29,977 nt of DNA from CAYNDB01 sp964395915. GTDB lineage: Bacteria; Nitrospinota_A; UBA7883; JAJRTC01. Position numbers and translations under genes: made by a program. Below the pieces are notes generated by a model. The model was not told the DNA's origin, did no database searches, and was given only the letters and a program-made list of their open reading frames with translations. The stretch is from NCBI GenBank assembly GCA_964395915.1, contig CAYNDB010000017.1, positions 1-29,977 of the forward strand, written 5' to 3'. Position 1 is the first letter of the stretch, and every line of letters begins with the position of its first letter. Positions 6,680 through 14,765 of the stretch are shown here, in pieces.

Positions 6680-7053
6680 TAAAAGTTTTTTTATTGTCTC
6701 TCTGGCGCCGTGCGATTTCGCCAAAAACAACCATTCGGTTTACAAAATTTTTATGGTTTTGGAATCCTTTTAAAAAAAGTGGAATCCTAAAAAGCTTGAT
6801 TTCCTCTCTCCATTTGTTTATAAATGGCAATCCAGGCTCCGTAAAGGGTACATGTGTCAGAGTGGATTGCCGTTTTTACCTCATTGAACGCTGCCGCAGT
6901 TTTAAAGATTTGGCGTATGCTGATGGCGTAATATTTCGCTGAATCGCTTAGACGTTGGGGAACGATTTCATGTTGGGTGTAGAGATAGCTAAAAAGTAAC
7001 CGGAGCGCATAAATATTGCGCTTATGTGACTGTTATCCATGTGGGTGGAGAAA
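6680..7053. other. Gene-poor stretch between clpS and the response regulator
   Basis: A 374-base AT-rich stretch in which I see no convincing gene. It holds two copies of GGAATCCT (6761-6768 and 6781-6788), a long-range hairpin with a T-run (6822-6877), and presumably the promoter of the response regulator. A small RNA is possible but not shown. Confidence 0.5.
6822..6877 (+). terminator. Long-loop hairpin with T-run
   Basis: GGCAATCCA (6826-6834) pairs perfectly with TGGATTGCC (6863-6871), followed by GTTTTT. The stem can be extended by a G-U pair and three A-U pairs through AAAT at 6822-6825. The 28-base loop is unusually long for an intrinsic terminator. It lies about 145 bases past the clpS stop and could terminate clpS or a small RNA. 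Confidence 0.45.
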
Positions 7054-7428
7054 ATGGCAACTGTTCTTATAGTCGACGATATTGGTGGTGTGCGCAGGTC
7101 CTTAAAAAAGGTTGTCATGCTTGAAGGTCACGATGTTCTGGAAGCTGAAAATGGAGAACAAGCGATTCGCCTGTTAAAAGAAAATTTACCGGACCTTTTG
7201 ATAACAGATATTTATATGCCCGGAATGGATGGATTAGAGCTTATTGGGAAGCTTCGAAGCGATTACCCTGATTTGAAAATTATCGCCATATCCGGTGGGC
7301 AGCCTGGCGAAGGCGAGGGTGAAATTGCGAACGTTCTTTCCCAGGCGGTCAAGTTCGGCGCGGACAAGGGTCTGGCCAAACCTTACTCGCTGGATGATAT
7401 GCAAAAAGCCATACGGGAATTTATTTAG
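7054..7428 (+). CDS. Single-domain CheY-like response regulator
   Basis: A 124-residue receiver domain with no output domain. The acidic pocket is D8-D9 in VLIVDD. The phospho-acceptor is D52 in ITDIYMPGMDG, and the conserved lysine lies in GLAKPYS near the C-terminus. The ATG at 7054 is preceded by GGTGGAG with optimal spacing, which favours it over an ATG at 7039. It probably acts through protein contacts or in a phosphorelay. The GAF kinase at 5133-6278 is the nearest candidate partner. It lies 100 bases upstream of the complex I operon, but nothing in the sequence links the two functionally. Confidence 0.92.
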   Translation: MATVLIVDDIGGVRRSLKKVVMLEGHDVLEAENGEQAIRLLKENLPDLLITDIYMPGMDGLELIGKLRSDYPDLKIIAISGGQPGEGEGEIANVLSQAVKFGADKGLAKPYSLDDMQKAIREFI

Positions 7429-7528
7429 GTAAACCCCGTCTTATTTTTGGGTCTTGTAGCTTAAGCTTTGTTGTTGAAAAAGAAAAGTGTGATCAACCAG
7501 ATGTTGTTTCAATGGAAGATTAAAGCTT

Positions 7529-9499
7529 ATGAAAGTTCTGTTCAGCTCGTGGTTGGGCGAGGTGGTGGACAACAGGGGTAAACCCCCTGAAAGCTGGAGC
7601 GATTGTCCGGCTGTCACCCTTCCTGACACTTTTGGCAAAGACAGACCGATGTCTGCGTTTATCGGTTGGGGCGGCGTGGTTGTCCTCAACGAATCATACG
7701 ACATCGTCGAGACGGCGTATAAATACGCCCAGGCTTTGCAAGCTTCTTCATGCGCAAAATGTTTTCCGTGCAGGGTTGGGACCAAGGTGATGGAAGACAC
7801 TCTTTATAAAATCCTCGAAGGCAACGGGAGTGATAGCGATCTCGTACAGCTTGAGACTTTGTGCGGCTCGATTTCCAGCAATTCCAAATGCGGCATAGGA
7901 CAACTTGGGCCTGGTCCCATAAAAGACACTCTCGACCATTTTAAGGCCGATTACCAAGCTTATATATCCGGCGGCAAGAAACGCCCCAACCATTATTACC
8001 CATATAAAATGACCGCTCCATGCACATCCGCATGCCCGACCGGTATGGATATCCCCCTGTATATCGAACAGATAAAGGAAGAAAACTTTGCCGGCTCCAT
8101 GGCGACCATTCGCGAGGCAAGCCCCATGGCAAGCTCGCTTGGCCGCGCCTGTTTTCATCCGTGCGAGAACAACTGCCGCAGAGACAATGTGGAAAAATCT
8201 ATCGCCATCTGCAAGCTCAAGAGGTTCGCGTGGGATTATGAGAATACGCATGAGGTGGATATACCTCTCAACCCGAACAAACACACTCGTGAAGAAAGAA
8301 TTGCGATCATAGGCTCCGGCATCGCAGGTTGCGTCACAGCATACAACCTTGCTCTTATGGGATATCGCCCTGTGATTTTCGAAAAGCTGACAAAACCCGG
8401 GGGCGTTCAGCTAACCGGCATTCCGCAATATCGTATTCCTTTGGAAAGCCTCGACGCTGAGATCAAATTTCTGGAGAGGATAGGTGTGGAATTCGTATGC
8501 AATGTCACTTTTGGAAAGGACGAGACATTCCAGACCTTGCGCCAAAAGGGTTACAAGGCTATCGTGCTTGCTACAGGAGCCGACCTTTCGAAAAGCATGC
8601 GCACCGAAGGGGAGGATAAAGGCTATGAAGGATACTACGGCGGTATAGGAGTCCTTAAAAAAATAAAATACGAGAACGCCGATATCCCAAAATACAAAAG
8701 AGTTCTGACAGTAGGCGCTGGTAACACCGCCATGGACTGTTGCCGCACATTCGCGCGCCTTGGGTCCGAGTCTTATATCGTATATCGCCGCACGGAGAAT
8801 GAATTGCCGTGCGACCCGCATGAATATGCAGACTCCCTTGACGAAGGGGTCAAGTATATGTTTCTGGAAGCTCCCAAGCGGATTGTGGCGGAGAACGGCA
8901 AAGTGGTGGGTCTTGAGTCTGTAAAAATGGAGCTTGGCGAGCCGGATGATTCTGGCCGTCGTCGCCCTGTGCCGATTGAAGGGTCGGATCACGTTATAGA
9001 AGCCGATTGTATTATCTCCGCCATTGGCCAGGACCCGGATATTTTCTATATGGGAGATGAGCCGAAGATCAAGCTGAACAAATGGGATAACCCGGTGATA
9101 GACGAGGATACCATGCAGGTTATCGGCGTCCCCGACGTGTTCGCCGCCGGCGATTGCGCTATCGGGCCGGAAACGCTTGTTATTGCCAGCGGCCATGGAA
9201 AAAGAGCGGCTCAAAGCATCGATCAATATATAAGAGGCGAGGAAATTCATATTTCCGATGAACAGATAATGGAAAATATTATCCGTAAAATCGGCGCATA
9301 CAACAAAAACGAAAAGGTGCCAAACCCCAAAGGATGGGAGCGACAGCCGATACCTGTATGCGACCGTGACAAGAAGTTGAACTCCTTTGAAGAGGTGGAG
9401 CTTGGCTACACCCAGGAGCAGGCCATGGAAGAGGCGGCAAGGTGCATGCGATGCTACATAGTCGGCATGGCGTGCGTCATAAGCGAGGGCGGGGAATGA
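7529..9499 (+). CDS. NuoF-Cterm/GltD-like flavoprotein hybrid, electron-input subunit of complex I (SfrB-like)
   Basis: A 656-residue hybrid. Residues about 40-145 match the C-terminal [4Fe-4S] part of NuoF: SSCAKCFPCRVGT with C75, C78, C81, then C121 in KCGIG. The NADH/FMN-binding body of NuoF is missing. Residues 160-235 form the GltD-type double-cluster domain: CTSACPTG (C165, C169) and ACFHPCENNC (C208, C212, C216). Residues 256-575 are a two-nucleotide-fold oxidoreductase with FAD motif IGSGIAG (261-267), NAD(P) motif VGAGNTAMD (395-403) and a final FAAGDCAIG. R420 and R421 (VYRRT) match the arginine pair that contacts the 2'-phosphate of NADPH in GltD relatives. The layout recalls SfrB of Geobacter. 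It overlaps nuoG by ATGA and stands where nuoE-nuoF are normally found. NADPH as donor is inferred. Confidence 0.87.
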   Translation: MKVLFSSWLGEVVDNRGKPPESWSDCPAVTLPDTFGKDRPMSAFIGWGGVVVLNESYDIVETAYKYAQALQASSCAKCFPCRVGTKVMEDTLYKILEGNGSDSDLVQLETLCGSISSNSKCGIGQLGPGPIKDTLDHFKADYQAYISGGKKRPNHYYPYKMTAPCTSACPTGMDIPLYIEQIKEENFAGSMATIREASPMASSLGRACFHPCENNCRRDNVEKSIAICKLKRFAWDYENTHEVDIPLNPNKHTREERIAIIGSGIAGCVTAYNLALMGYRPVIFEKLTKPGGVQLTGIPQYRIPLESLDAEIKFLERIGVEFVCNVTFGKDETFQTLRQKGYKAIVLATGADLSKSMRTEGEDKGYEGYYGGIGVLKKIKYENADIPKYKRVLTVGAGNTAMDCCRTFARLGSESYIVYRRTENELPCDPHEYADSLDEGVKYMFLEAPKRIVAENGKVVGLESVKMELGEPDDSGRRRPVPIEGSDHVIEADCIISAIGQDPDIFYMGDEPKIKLNKWDNPVIDEDTMQVIGVPDVFAAGDCAIGPETLVIASGHGKRAAQSIDQYIRGEEIHISDEQIMENIIRKIGAYNKNEKVPNPKGWERQPIPVCDRDKKLNSFEEVELGYTQEQAMEEAARCMRCYIVGMACVISEGGE

Positions 9500-12078
9500 C
9501 AGAAACGACGGCAGTTTCCACCGGTAACGTTACGCTGAACATCAACGGCGCTAATATCGAGGTGTCTAAAGGGACGACGATTTTAGAAGCCGCTTCTCAA
9601 AACGATATTCGCATTCCAACACTTTGCTATCTTAAAAAACTTTTGCCGATAGGTTCATGCAGGGTTTGCTCGGTCGAGGTTGAGGACGTGGACAAGCCTG
9701 TGATGTCGTGCGTCACTCCAGTGGTTGAGGGCATGAATGTTACGACGGAAAGCGATGCGCTGAGTCTTTTCCGAAAACAGATGATCCAGTTTATCCTGGT
9801 CAACCATCCTGTCGACTGCCCTGTGTGCGAGCGTTCCGGCGAATGCAAGCTCCAGAACAGGACTTATGAATTTTCAGTGACCGATCAGATGTTTTTTACA
9901 ACAGAATATGAGAAACCCCCTGTTAAAGACTGGGGCGTTATCCGGTATGACGAAAGCCTTTGCATAATGTGCGAGCGTTGCGTAAAAATCTGCAGGGAAA
10001 TACAGGGCGCCAACGCGCTTGTGATAGATGGCTCCGGCAATGAAGCGAAAATAAACACTGCGGATGGCGACCCTCTGGACTGCGATTTCTGCGGCCAATG
10101 TGTTTCCGTATGTCCGGTTGGCGCGTTGAACAGCGGAATTGTGCTTTCCGCCCGCTCGTGGGAGGTTACAAGGACAGAGTCTGTATGCGCGCACTGCGCT
10201 GTAGGCTGCTCGTACAACGTGGAGGTGAAGAACAACAGGATTGTACGTATTAATTCGAACGACGATATCGGAATAAACAACGGAAATCTTTGCGCAAGGG
10301 GCCGATTCGGATTCGAGGCGTTCCAGTCGAACAACAGGATCGAAACGCCGATGATGCGGGAAGGAAATACACGCCATATAGCCACATGGGACACCGCGTT
10401 GAATGAGGTCGTCGGCAGGCTTGAGGAGATAAAAGAAAAACACGGGCCGGAGAGTATCGCTGTTATAGCCTCGGAAAAGATTACTAACGAAGACGCGTAT
10501 ATGATACAAAAAGTTTTCCGCGCGGGGTTTGGCGTAAATCGTTTGGAAACGTTGTCCAACATGCGCGCCCCTGTTCTTAACAGCGGTATATTCGATGAGT
10601 TCGGCTCTTCGACGCCAATCGCCGGTTATGATGAGATATGGAAAGCCGGATCGTTTATATCTTTTGGATGCGATGGCGCAAACGAAAATCCTGTGATAGC
10701 CAATATGGTTCGCGTCGCCATGCGGGATAAAGGAACAAACCTGTATGTGATGAACGTGCGGGATACAGAATTTTTCCCGGCTCCCAGAATGCAGGTTCAA
10801 TACAACTATGGCTCAGAGTCCGCGCTTGTCGCCGCATTGTTGCGGAACTTGATCGATAAATGCGGAGTCGCCGATAAGGGTGGGTTCGCAAGCTCGGCGG
10901 AAAGCGCTAACTTCGTCGATGTAATAAAAACAAGTGGCGTATCGATTGATGATATGGAGGAATTTGCCGAGCGTATCGCAAAAGACGGCCCACCGCTGAT
11001 ATTCATTGGCAAAGAAATACACGATCATCCCGCTTCAATTGATATCGTGAAAGCCCTGACCAACTTAGCGGGGCTTTTGGGCGGCAAGGCTTTGCTCTAC
11101 CGCGAATATTCAAACAGCCAGGGAACGAATGACATGGGCCTTTCTCCTGTTAATTTCCCCGGATACATGAAAGTGGACGACGCTCTGGCGGTGTCACATT
11201 ATTCGGAAAAATGGGGCGCCGATATCCCGGCTCTTTCAAACGGCGCTGGCGACATTATAAAAGATATTTCCGATGGGAAAATAAAAGCTGTTGTCCTTGT
11301 TGGTGTCGATCCGCAGGTTCACTTCCCTGATGGAGAAGCTGTTTCCAGGGCTCTTTCAGAAGCTCCGTTTGTGGTGGTGAGCGATTCGTTTATGACCGAC
11401 ACAGCTTTGATGGCGAACGTAATTTTACCATCTTGCGTATTGCCTGAAAGAGACGGGACGTTAACAAACAATGAAGGTCGACCGCAGGTGACACGTAAAT
11501 CCGTTGAGCCTATAGGCGAGCCGAAACCGGAATGGGAAATATTTCGCGATATCGGGAAACTTGCGGGGATGAGCCTTAACTATGATAGCGCAAACGATGT
11601 GTGTGAAGAGATCGCTCATGTTGTTAAAGGGTATGAGGGGCTTACGCATTCACATCTTGTGTGGGGAGAGGATCGTGTTTCGTATGACGGATGTGAAGGG
11701 GCTTTGAAAGGGTTGGCGGTCGATCCTTCCGGAGCTTCGGCGATTTCCTCTGCGGACGGCGGTTTTCTTTTGCTGACAGGGAACACGATTTTCCACTTGG
11801 ATTCACTAAGCCGCAACAGCGCGGCGCTGAACGGTATTGAGCCTGTCGCTTTCGTCGAGATGTCGCCGGATGACGCAAAGGCCTTGGGGCTTGCCGATGG
11901 CGATGAAGCGAAAGTTACATCCAAGTTTGGTTCCGTGAACGCTTTGGTTATAGTTACCGGCAAGTCGCCTAACGGAGTTGTTTTCATGACAAAAAGTTTC
12001 GAGAACGCGCCTGCGCTACGGCTTGTTGGTCGTGATGGCAAGGCTACCTTTGTTAAAGTGGACAAGGCGGGGAATTGA
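9496..12078 (+). CDS. nuoG: Complex I subunit NuoG, iron-sulfur/molybdopterin-fold protein
   Basis: Peripheral-arm electron-wire subunit, 860 residues. The N-terminal [2Fe-2S] ligands are C44, C55, C58 and C72. The His-Cys [4Fe-4S] ligands are H104, C108, C111 and C117. Two ferredoxin clusters follow: C156-C159-C162 with C206, and C196-C199-C202 with C166. An additional cluster of the molybdo-enzyme type is formed by C231, C234, C238 and C266 (N7-like). The rest has the molybdopterin-oxidoreductase fold without an obvious Mo-ligand cysteine, plus a C-terminal MopB-binding domain. The ATG at 9496 overlaps the stop of the hybrid flavoprotein and has GGGG just upstream. Upstream starts in this frame would run deep into that gene. 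SfrA-like proteins share this layout. Confidence 0.93.
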   Translation: MTETTAVSTGNVTLNINGANIEVSKGTTILEAASQNDIRIPTLCYLKKLLPIGSCRVCSVEVEDVDKPVMSCVTPVVEGMNVTTESDALSLFRKQMIQFILVNHPVDCPVCERSGECKLQNRTYEFSVTDQMFFTTEYEKPPVKDWGVIRYDESLCIMCERCVKICREIQGANALVIDGSGNEAKINTADGDPLDCDFCGQCVSVCPVGALNSGIVLSARSWEVTRTESVCAHCAVGCSYNVEVKNNRIVRINSNDDIGINNGNLCARGRFGFEAFQSNNRIETPMMREGNTRHIATWDTALNEVVGRLEEIKEKHGPESIAVIASEKITNEDAYMIQKVFRAGFGVNRLETLSNMRAPVLNSGIFDEFGSSTPIAGYDEIWKAGSFISFGCDGANENPVIANMVRVAMRDKGTNLYVMNVRDTEFFPAPRMQVQYNYGSESALVAALLRNLIDKCGVADKGGFASSAESANFVDVIKTSGVSIDDMEEFAERIAKDGPPLIFIGKEIHDHPASIDIVKALTNLAGLLGGKALLYREYSNSQGTNDMGLSPVNFPGYMKVDDALAVSHYSEKWGADIPALSNGAGDIIKDISDGKIKAVVLVGVDPQVHFPDGEAVSRALSEAPFVVVSDSFMTDTALMANVILPSCVLPERDGTLTNNEGRPQVTRKSVEPIGEPKPEWEIFRDIGKLAGMSLNYDSANDVCEEIAHVVKGYEGLTHSHLVWGEDRVSYDGCEGALKGLAVDPSGASAISSADGGFLLLTGNTIFHLDSLSRNSAALNGIEPVAFVEMSPDDAKALGLADGDEAKVTSKFGSVNALVIVTGKSPNGVVFMTKSFENAPALRLVGRDGKATFVKVDKAGN

Positions 12079-12109
12079 TGAAAATTAATTTGTTGAAAGG
12101 AAACACTGC

Positions 12110-12466
12110 GTGTTGAACCAGTATATCCCGATAATAATAATGTTCATCGCCGCCGCCGGCACCGCTTTGGCGATGCTGGCCTTGTCGGAGTTTCTTGGCC
12201 CCAAGGTTCGCTTTCGTGAAAAAATGGAGCCGTTCGAATGTGGCGAAAATCCCATTGTGTCGCCGAAACGAAGGTTTTCTGTGCGATTTTATCTTGTGGC
12301 CATGCTGTTCATAATATTTGATATCGAAGCCGTATTTTTGTTTCCATGGGCGGTGATATTTCAGGAGCTTGGAATATTCGGTTTTGTGGAGATGATGATT
12401 TTTATAGCGATACTCACCCTGGGGCTTGTGTATGTCTGGAAAAAAGGAGCGTTGGAATGGGAATGA
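12110..12466 (+). CDS. nuoA: Complex I subunit NuoA
   Basis: Small membrane subunit at the junction of the Q module and membrane arm; 118 residues with three hydrophobic segments. Conserved elements are MEPFECGENP, with Cys44 in the loop that moves during turnover, and FDIEAVFLFPWA, with Glu73. The start is GTG at 12110 with GAAAGGAAA upstream; a TTG at 12113 is an alternative. It begins the A-B-C-D-H-N run, 31 bases after nuoG. Confidence 0.95.
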   Translation: MLNQYIPIIIMFIAAAGTALAMLALSEFLGPKVRFREKMEPFECGENPIVSPKRRFSVRFYLVAMLFIIFDIEAVFLFPWAVIFQELGIFGFVEMMIFIAILTLGLVYVWKKGALEWE

Positions 12467-13011
12467 CCGAGGAAGAGTCGAAAGAAGCGGTGGCGGCTTT
12501 GTCCGATAGCGTGATAATTACCCAGCTCGACAAGCTGATATCGTGGGGGCGCAAATACAGCTTCTTTTTATACCCTTTCATCACGGCGTGCTGCGGTATG
12601 GAGTTTATGAGCGTGGCTGGCCCGAGGTATGATATAGACAGGTTCGGCGCGGCGTTGCCGAGGTTCTCGCCCCGTCAGGCCGATCTGCTATTTGTGGTGG
12701 GCACGATCAGCCACAAGCAGGCTCCCATCCTTGTAAAAGTGTATAACCAGATGACCGAACCGAAATGGGTATATGCGTATGGCGCATGCACGGTCTCCGG
12801 CGGCATGTATAACAACTACTCAACGGTGCAGGGGATAGATACCCTGGTGCCGGTGGACGTATATGTGCCTGGTTGCCCTCCACGGCCTGAGATGGTTTTG
12901 GACGGATTGATAATGCTTCAGGAAAAAGTTGCAAACACAAAGGGTCAGCTGAAAATGGCAAGCGGCATAGCTCCAGTGGGCGAAGCTGATGACAGGATAG
13001 TTACGGGATAA
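12457..13011 (+). CDS. nuoB: Complex I subunit NuoB (cluster N2)
   Basis: Carries the terminal cluster N2 that reduces quinone. The 184-residue product has the tandem cysteines C45-C46 (ITACCGMEF), C111 (YGACTVSGG) and C140 (VPGCPPRPE), the full N2 ligand set. The usual GSCA-type motif reads GACT here. Start ATG 12457 has AAGGAG seven bases upstream and overlaps nuoA by ten bases. ATG 12463, which overlaps the nuoA stop, is an alternative. Confidence 0.95.
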   Translation: MGMTEEESKEAVAALSDSVIITQLDKLISWGRKYSFFLYPFITACCGMEFMSVAGPRYDIDRFGAALPRFSPRQADLLFVVGTISHKQAPILVKVYNQMTEPKWVYAYGACTVSGGMYNNYSTVQGIDTLVPVDVYVPGCPPRPEMVLDGLIMLQEKVANTKGQLKMASGIAPVGEADDRIVTG

Positions 13012-13021
13012 CAGGAAATAC

Positions 13022-13543
13022 ATGATGAGCGACACAAAACTGGTATCGAAAGTAAAAGAGCGGTTTGCCGACACGGAAACCGTAATCTATACCCATAGCG
13101 ATTTTGGCGACGATACCGTTGTGGTAAAGCCTGAGGATATCCTGGAAGTGATGATGTTCCTGCGGGATGACGAGGACATGAAATTTGACATGATGATGGA
13201 CCTGACCGCGGTTGACTACCTGAACGACAGGGACCTGCTTCCATACCTGCGGGAGCTAAAAGCGCGGTTTGAGGTTGTATACCATCTATATTCGGTTGAG
13301 AAAAATCACAGGATCAGGATAAAAGCTCCTGTGAGAGATAATAATTGCGAGATCAATTCCGTCACATCCGTCTGGATTGGGGCGGACTGGTTTGAACGCG
13401 AAGCGTGGGATATGTATGGCGTCAAGTTTTTGGGACATCAAAACCTGAAGCGGATTTTGCTTTATGAAGAGTTCAAGGGACACCCGCTACGCAAGGATTA
13501 TTCGAAAACAAAACGGCAGCCGATGATCGGGCCGAGGAACTAA
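13022..13543 (+). CDS. nuoC: Complex I subunit NuoC
   Basis: 30-kDa-type subunit of the Q module; 173 residues. The family signature is at about 125-160: EREAWDMYGVKFLGH, followed by LKRILLYEEFKGHPLRKDY. It is separate from nuoD, unlike the fused NuoCD of E. coli. It starts at ATG 13022 (13025 also possible) after AGGA, ten bases past nuoB, and its stop codon directly abuts the nuoD ATG. Confidence 0.94.
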   Translation: MMSDTKLVSKVKERFADTETVIYTHSDFGDDTVVVKPEDILEVMMFLRDDEDMKFDMMMDLTAVDYLNDRDLLPYLRELKARFEVVYHLYSVEKNHRIRIKAPVRDNNCEINSVTSVWIGADWFEREAWDMYGVKFLGHQNLKRILLYEEFKGHPLRKDYSKTKRQPMIGPRN

Positions 13544-14764
13544 ATGGGAAAAATGGATACGGAAAGCAATATAGAGTACGACTTCCATAAGGAACACCAT
13601 ACCGAACGTATGGTAATCAATATGGGTCCGTCCCATCCCGCCACCCACGGAACGGTGAAGTTTACCCTGACGCTTGACGGCGAGATCATTGAGAACCTCG
13701 ACGTGGAAATCGGATATCTGCATCGCGCTTTTGAAAAAGAGTGTGAAGCGCAGTTATGGACAGGTGTTTTCCCATATACGGACAGGCTCGACTATACCGC
13801 AAGCGCTTTGAACAACGTAGGTTACGCAATGGCGGTGGAAAAGCTTATGGGGATAGAAACACCGGAACGATGCGGATATATTCGGACGATCGTATCTGAG
13901 CTTGCAAGACTCTCCGGGCATTACACCAATATCGGCGCTGGAGCGCTGGAGCTTGGAGCGCTCACCGCGTTTATCTACTTTGTCGAGGCGCGCGAGCTTT
14001 TATGGGAAGTCATAGAGTCGATCTGCGGCGCCAGGCTCACCCATAACTATATTCGGATCGGCGGTGTGATAAGTGACTTGCCCGACGGCTTTGAAAACCA
14101 TATAAAGAAAACTTTCGATAAAAATAAAAAGCTGTGGGATGACGTTAACAAGCTTTTGACCAAAAACAGAATTTTCCTCGACAGGATGAGAGATGTTGGC
14201 GGTATAAGTGAAAAAGACGCTATCAAGTGGGGTTTTACCGGCCCGTGCCTAAGGGCGACAGGTTGTTCCTACGATGTCCGAAAAGCGCAGCCGTATCTTA
14301 TGTATGACCGGGTTGATTTCGATGTGCCGATTGGAACCACTGGAGATAATTTCGACCGATACCTCATCCGCATGGAGGAGATCAAGCAGTCGATACGAAT
14401 AATAGAGCAATGTATAGAGCAGATGCCTGACGGACCGATAAACGTTCCCAACCCTGCGGTGCGCCAGCCTTCAAAAGACGATTCGTCTACACGGATAGAA
14501 TCACTGATATTCCATTTCAAGGATAATATCGAGGGCATCCAGGTCCCTAAAGGTGAAGTGTATCAGGCTGTTGAGGCCCCTAACGGGGAACTTGGGTTCT
14601 ATCTCGTATCCAACGGTGGCGGCAAACCTCTAAAATGCCGTGTGCGCGGCCCATCTTTTGCGCTGACATCCGCATTGCCCTTGCTGATAGAAGGAGCGTA
14701 TATCGCGGATCTTATCCCGACGTTTGACATGATTAACCTTATCGGCGGGGAGTGCGACAGGTAA
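13544..14764 (+). CDS. nuoD: Complex I subunit NuoD
   Basis: 49-kDa-type subunit forming the quinone pocket with NuoB; 406 residues, normal length. Quinone-site signatures are MGPSHPATHG (HPATHG 31-36) and YTDRLDY (78-84). The GYLHRAFEKE motif and the terminal GGECDR, matching the conserved C-terminal Asp-Arg, are present. These suggest an active quinone reductase site rather than a hydrogenase relative, which would keep paired CxxC motifs. It starts on the base after the nuoC stop. Confidence 0.95.
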   Translation: MGKMDTESNIEYDFHKEHHTERMVINMGPSHPATHGTVKFTLTLDGEIIENLDVEIGYLHRAFEKECEAQLWTGVFPYTDRLDYTASALNNVGYAMAVEKLMGIETPERCGYIRTIVSELARLSGHYTNIGAGALELGALTAFIYFVEARELLWEVIESICGARLTHNYIRIGGVISDLPDGFENHIKKTFDKNKKLWDDVNKLLTKNRIFLDRMRDVGGISEKDAIKWGFTGPCLRATGCSYDVRKAQPYLMYDRVDFDVPIGTTGDNFDRYLIRMEEIKQSIRIIEQCIEQMPDGPINVPNPAVRQPSKDDSSTRIESLIFHFKDNIEGIQVPKGEVYQAVEAPNGELGFYLVSNGGGKPLKCRVRGPSFALTSALPLLIEGAYIADLIPTFDMINLIGGECDR

Positions 14765-14765
14765 C

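Noticed and set aside
6761..6788. Direct repeat GGAATCCT, two copies 20 bases apart
   Set aside because: Only 8 bases and two copies in AT-rich DNA; not a CRISPR or clear operator array.
8411..9250. 279-codon open frame on the minus strand opposite the hybrid flavoprotein gene
   Set aside because: The plus-strand product has clear motifs throughout; the minus-strand translation shows no recognisable domain and is a shadow of codon bias.
9874..10800. 308-codon open frame on the minus strand opposite nuoG
   Set aside because: nuoG is continuous and motif-rich here; the antisense product matches nothing I recognise.
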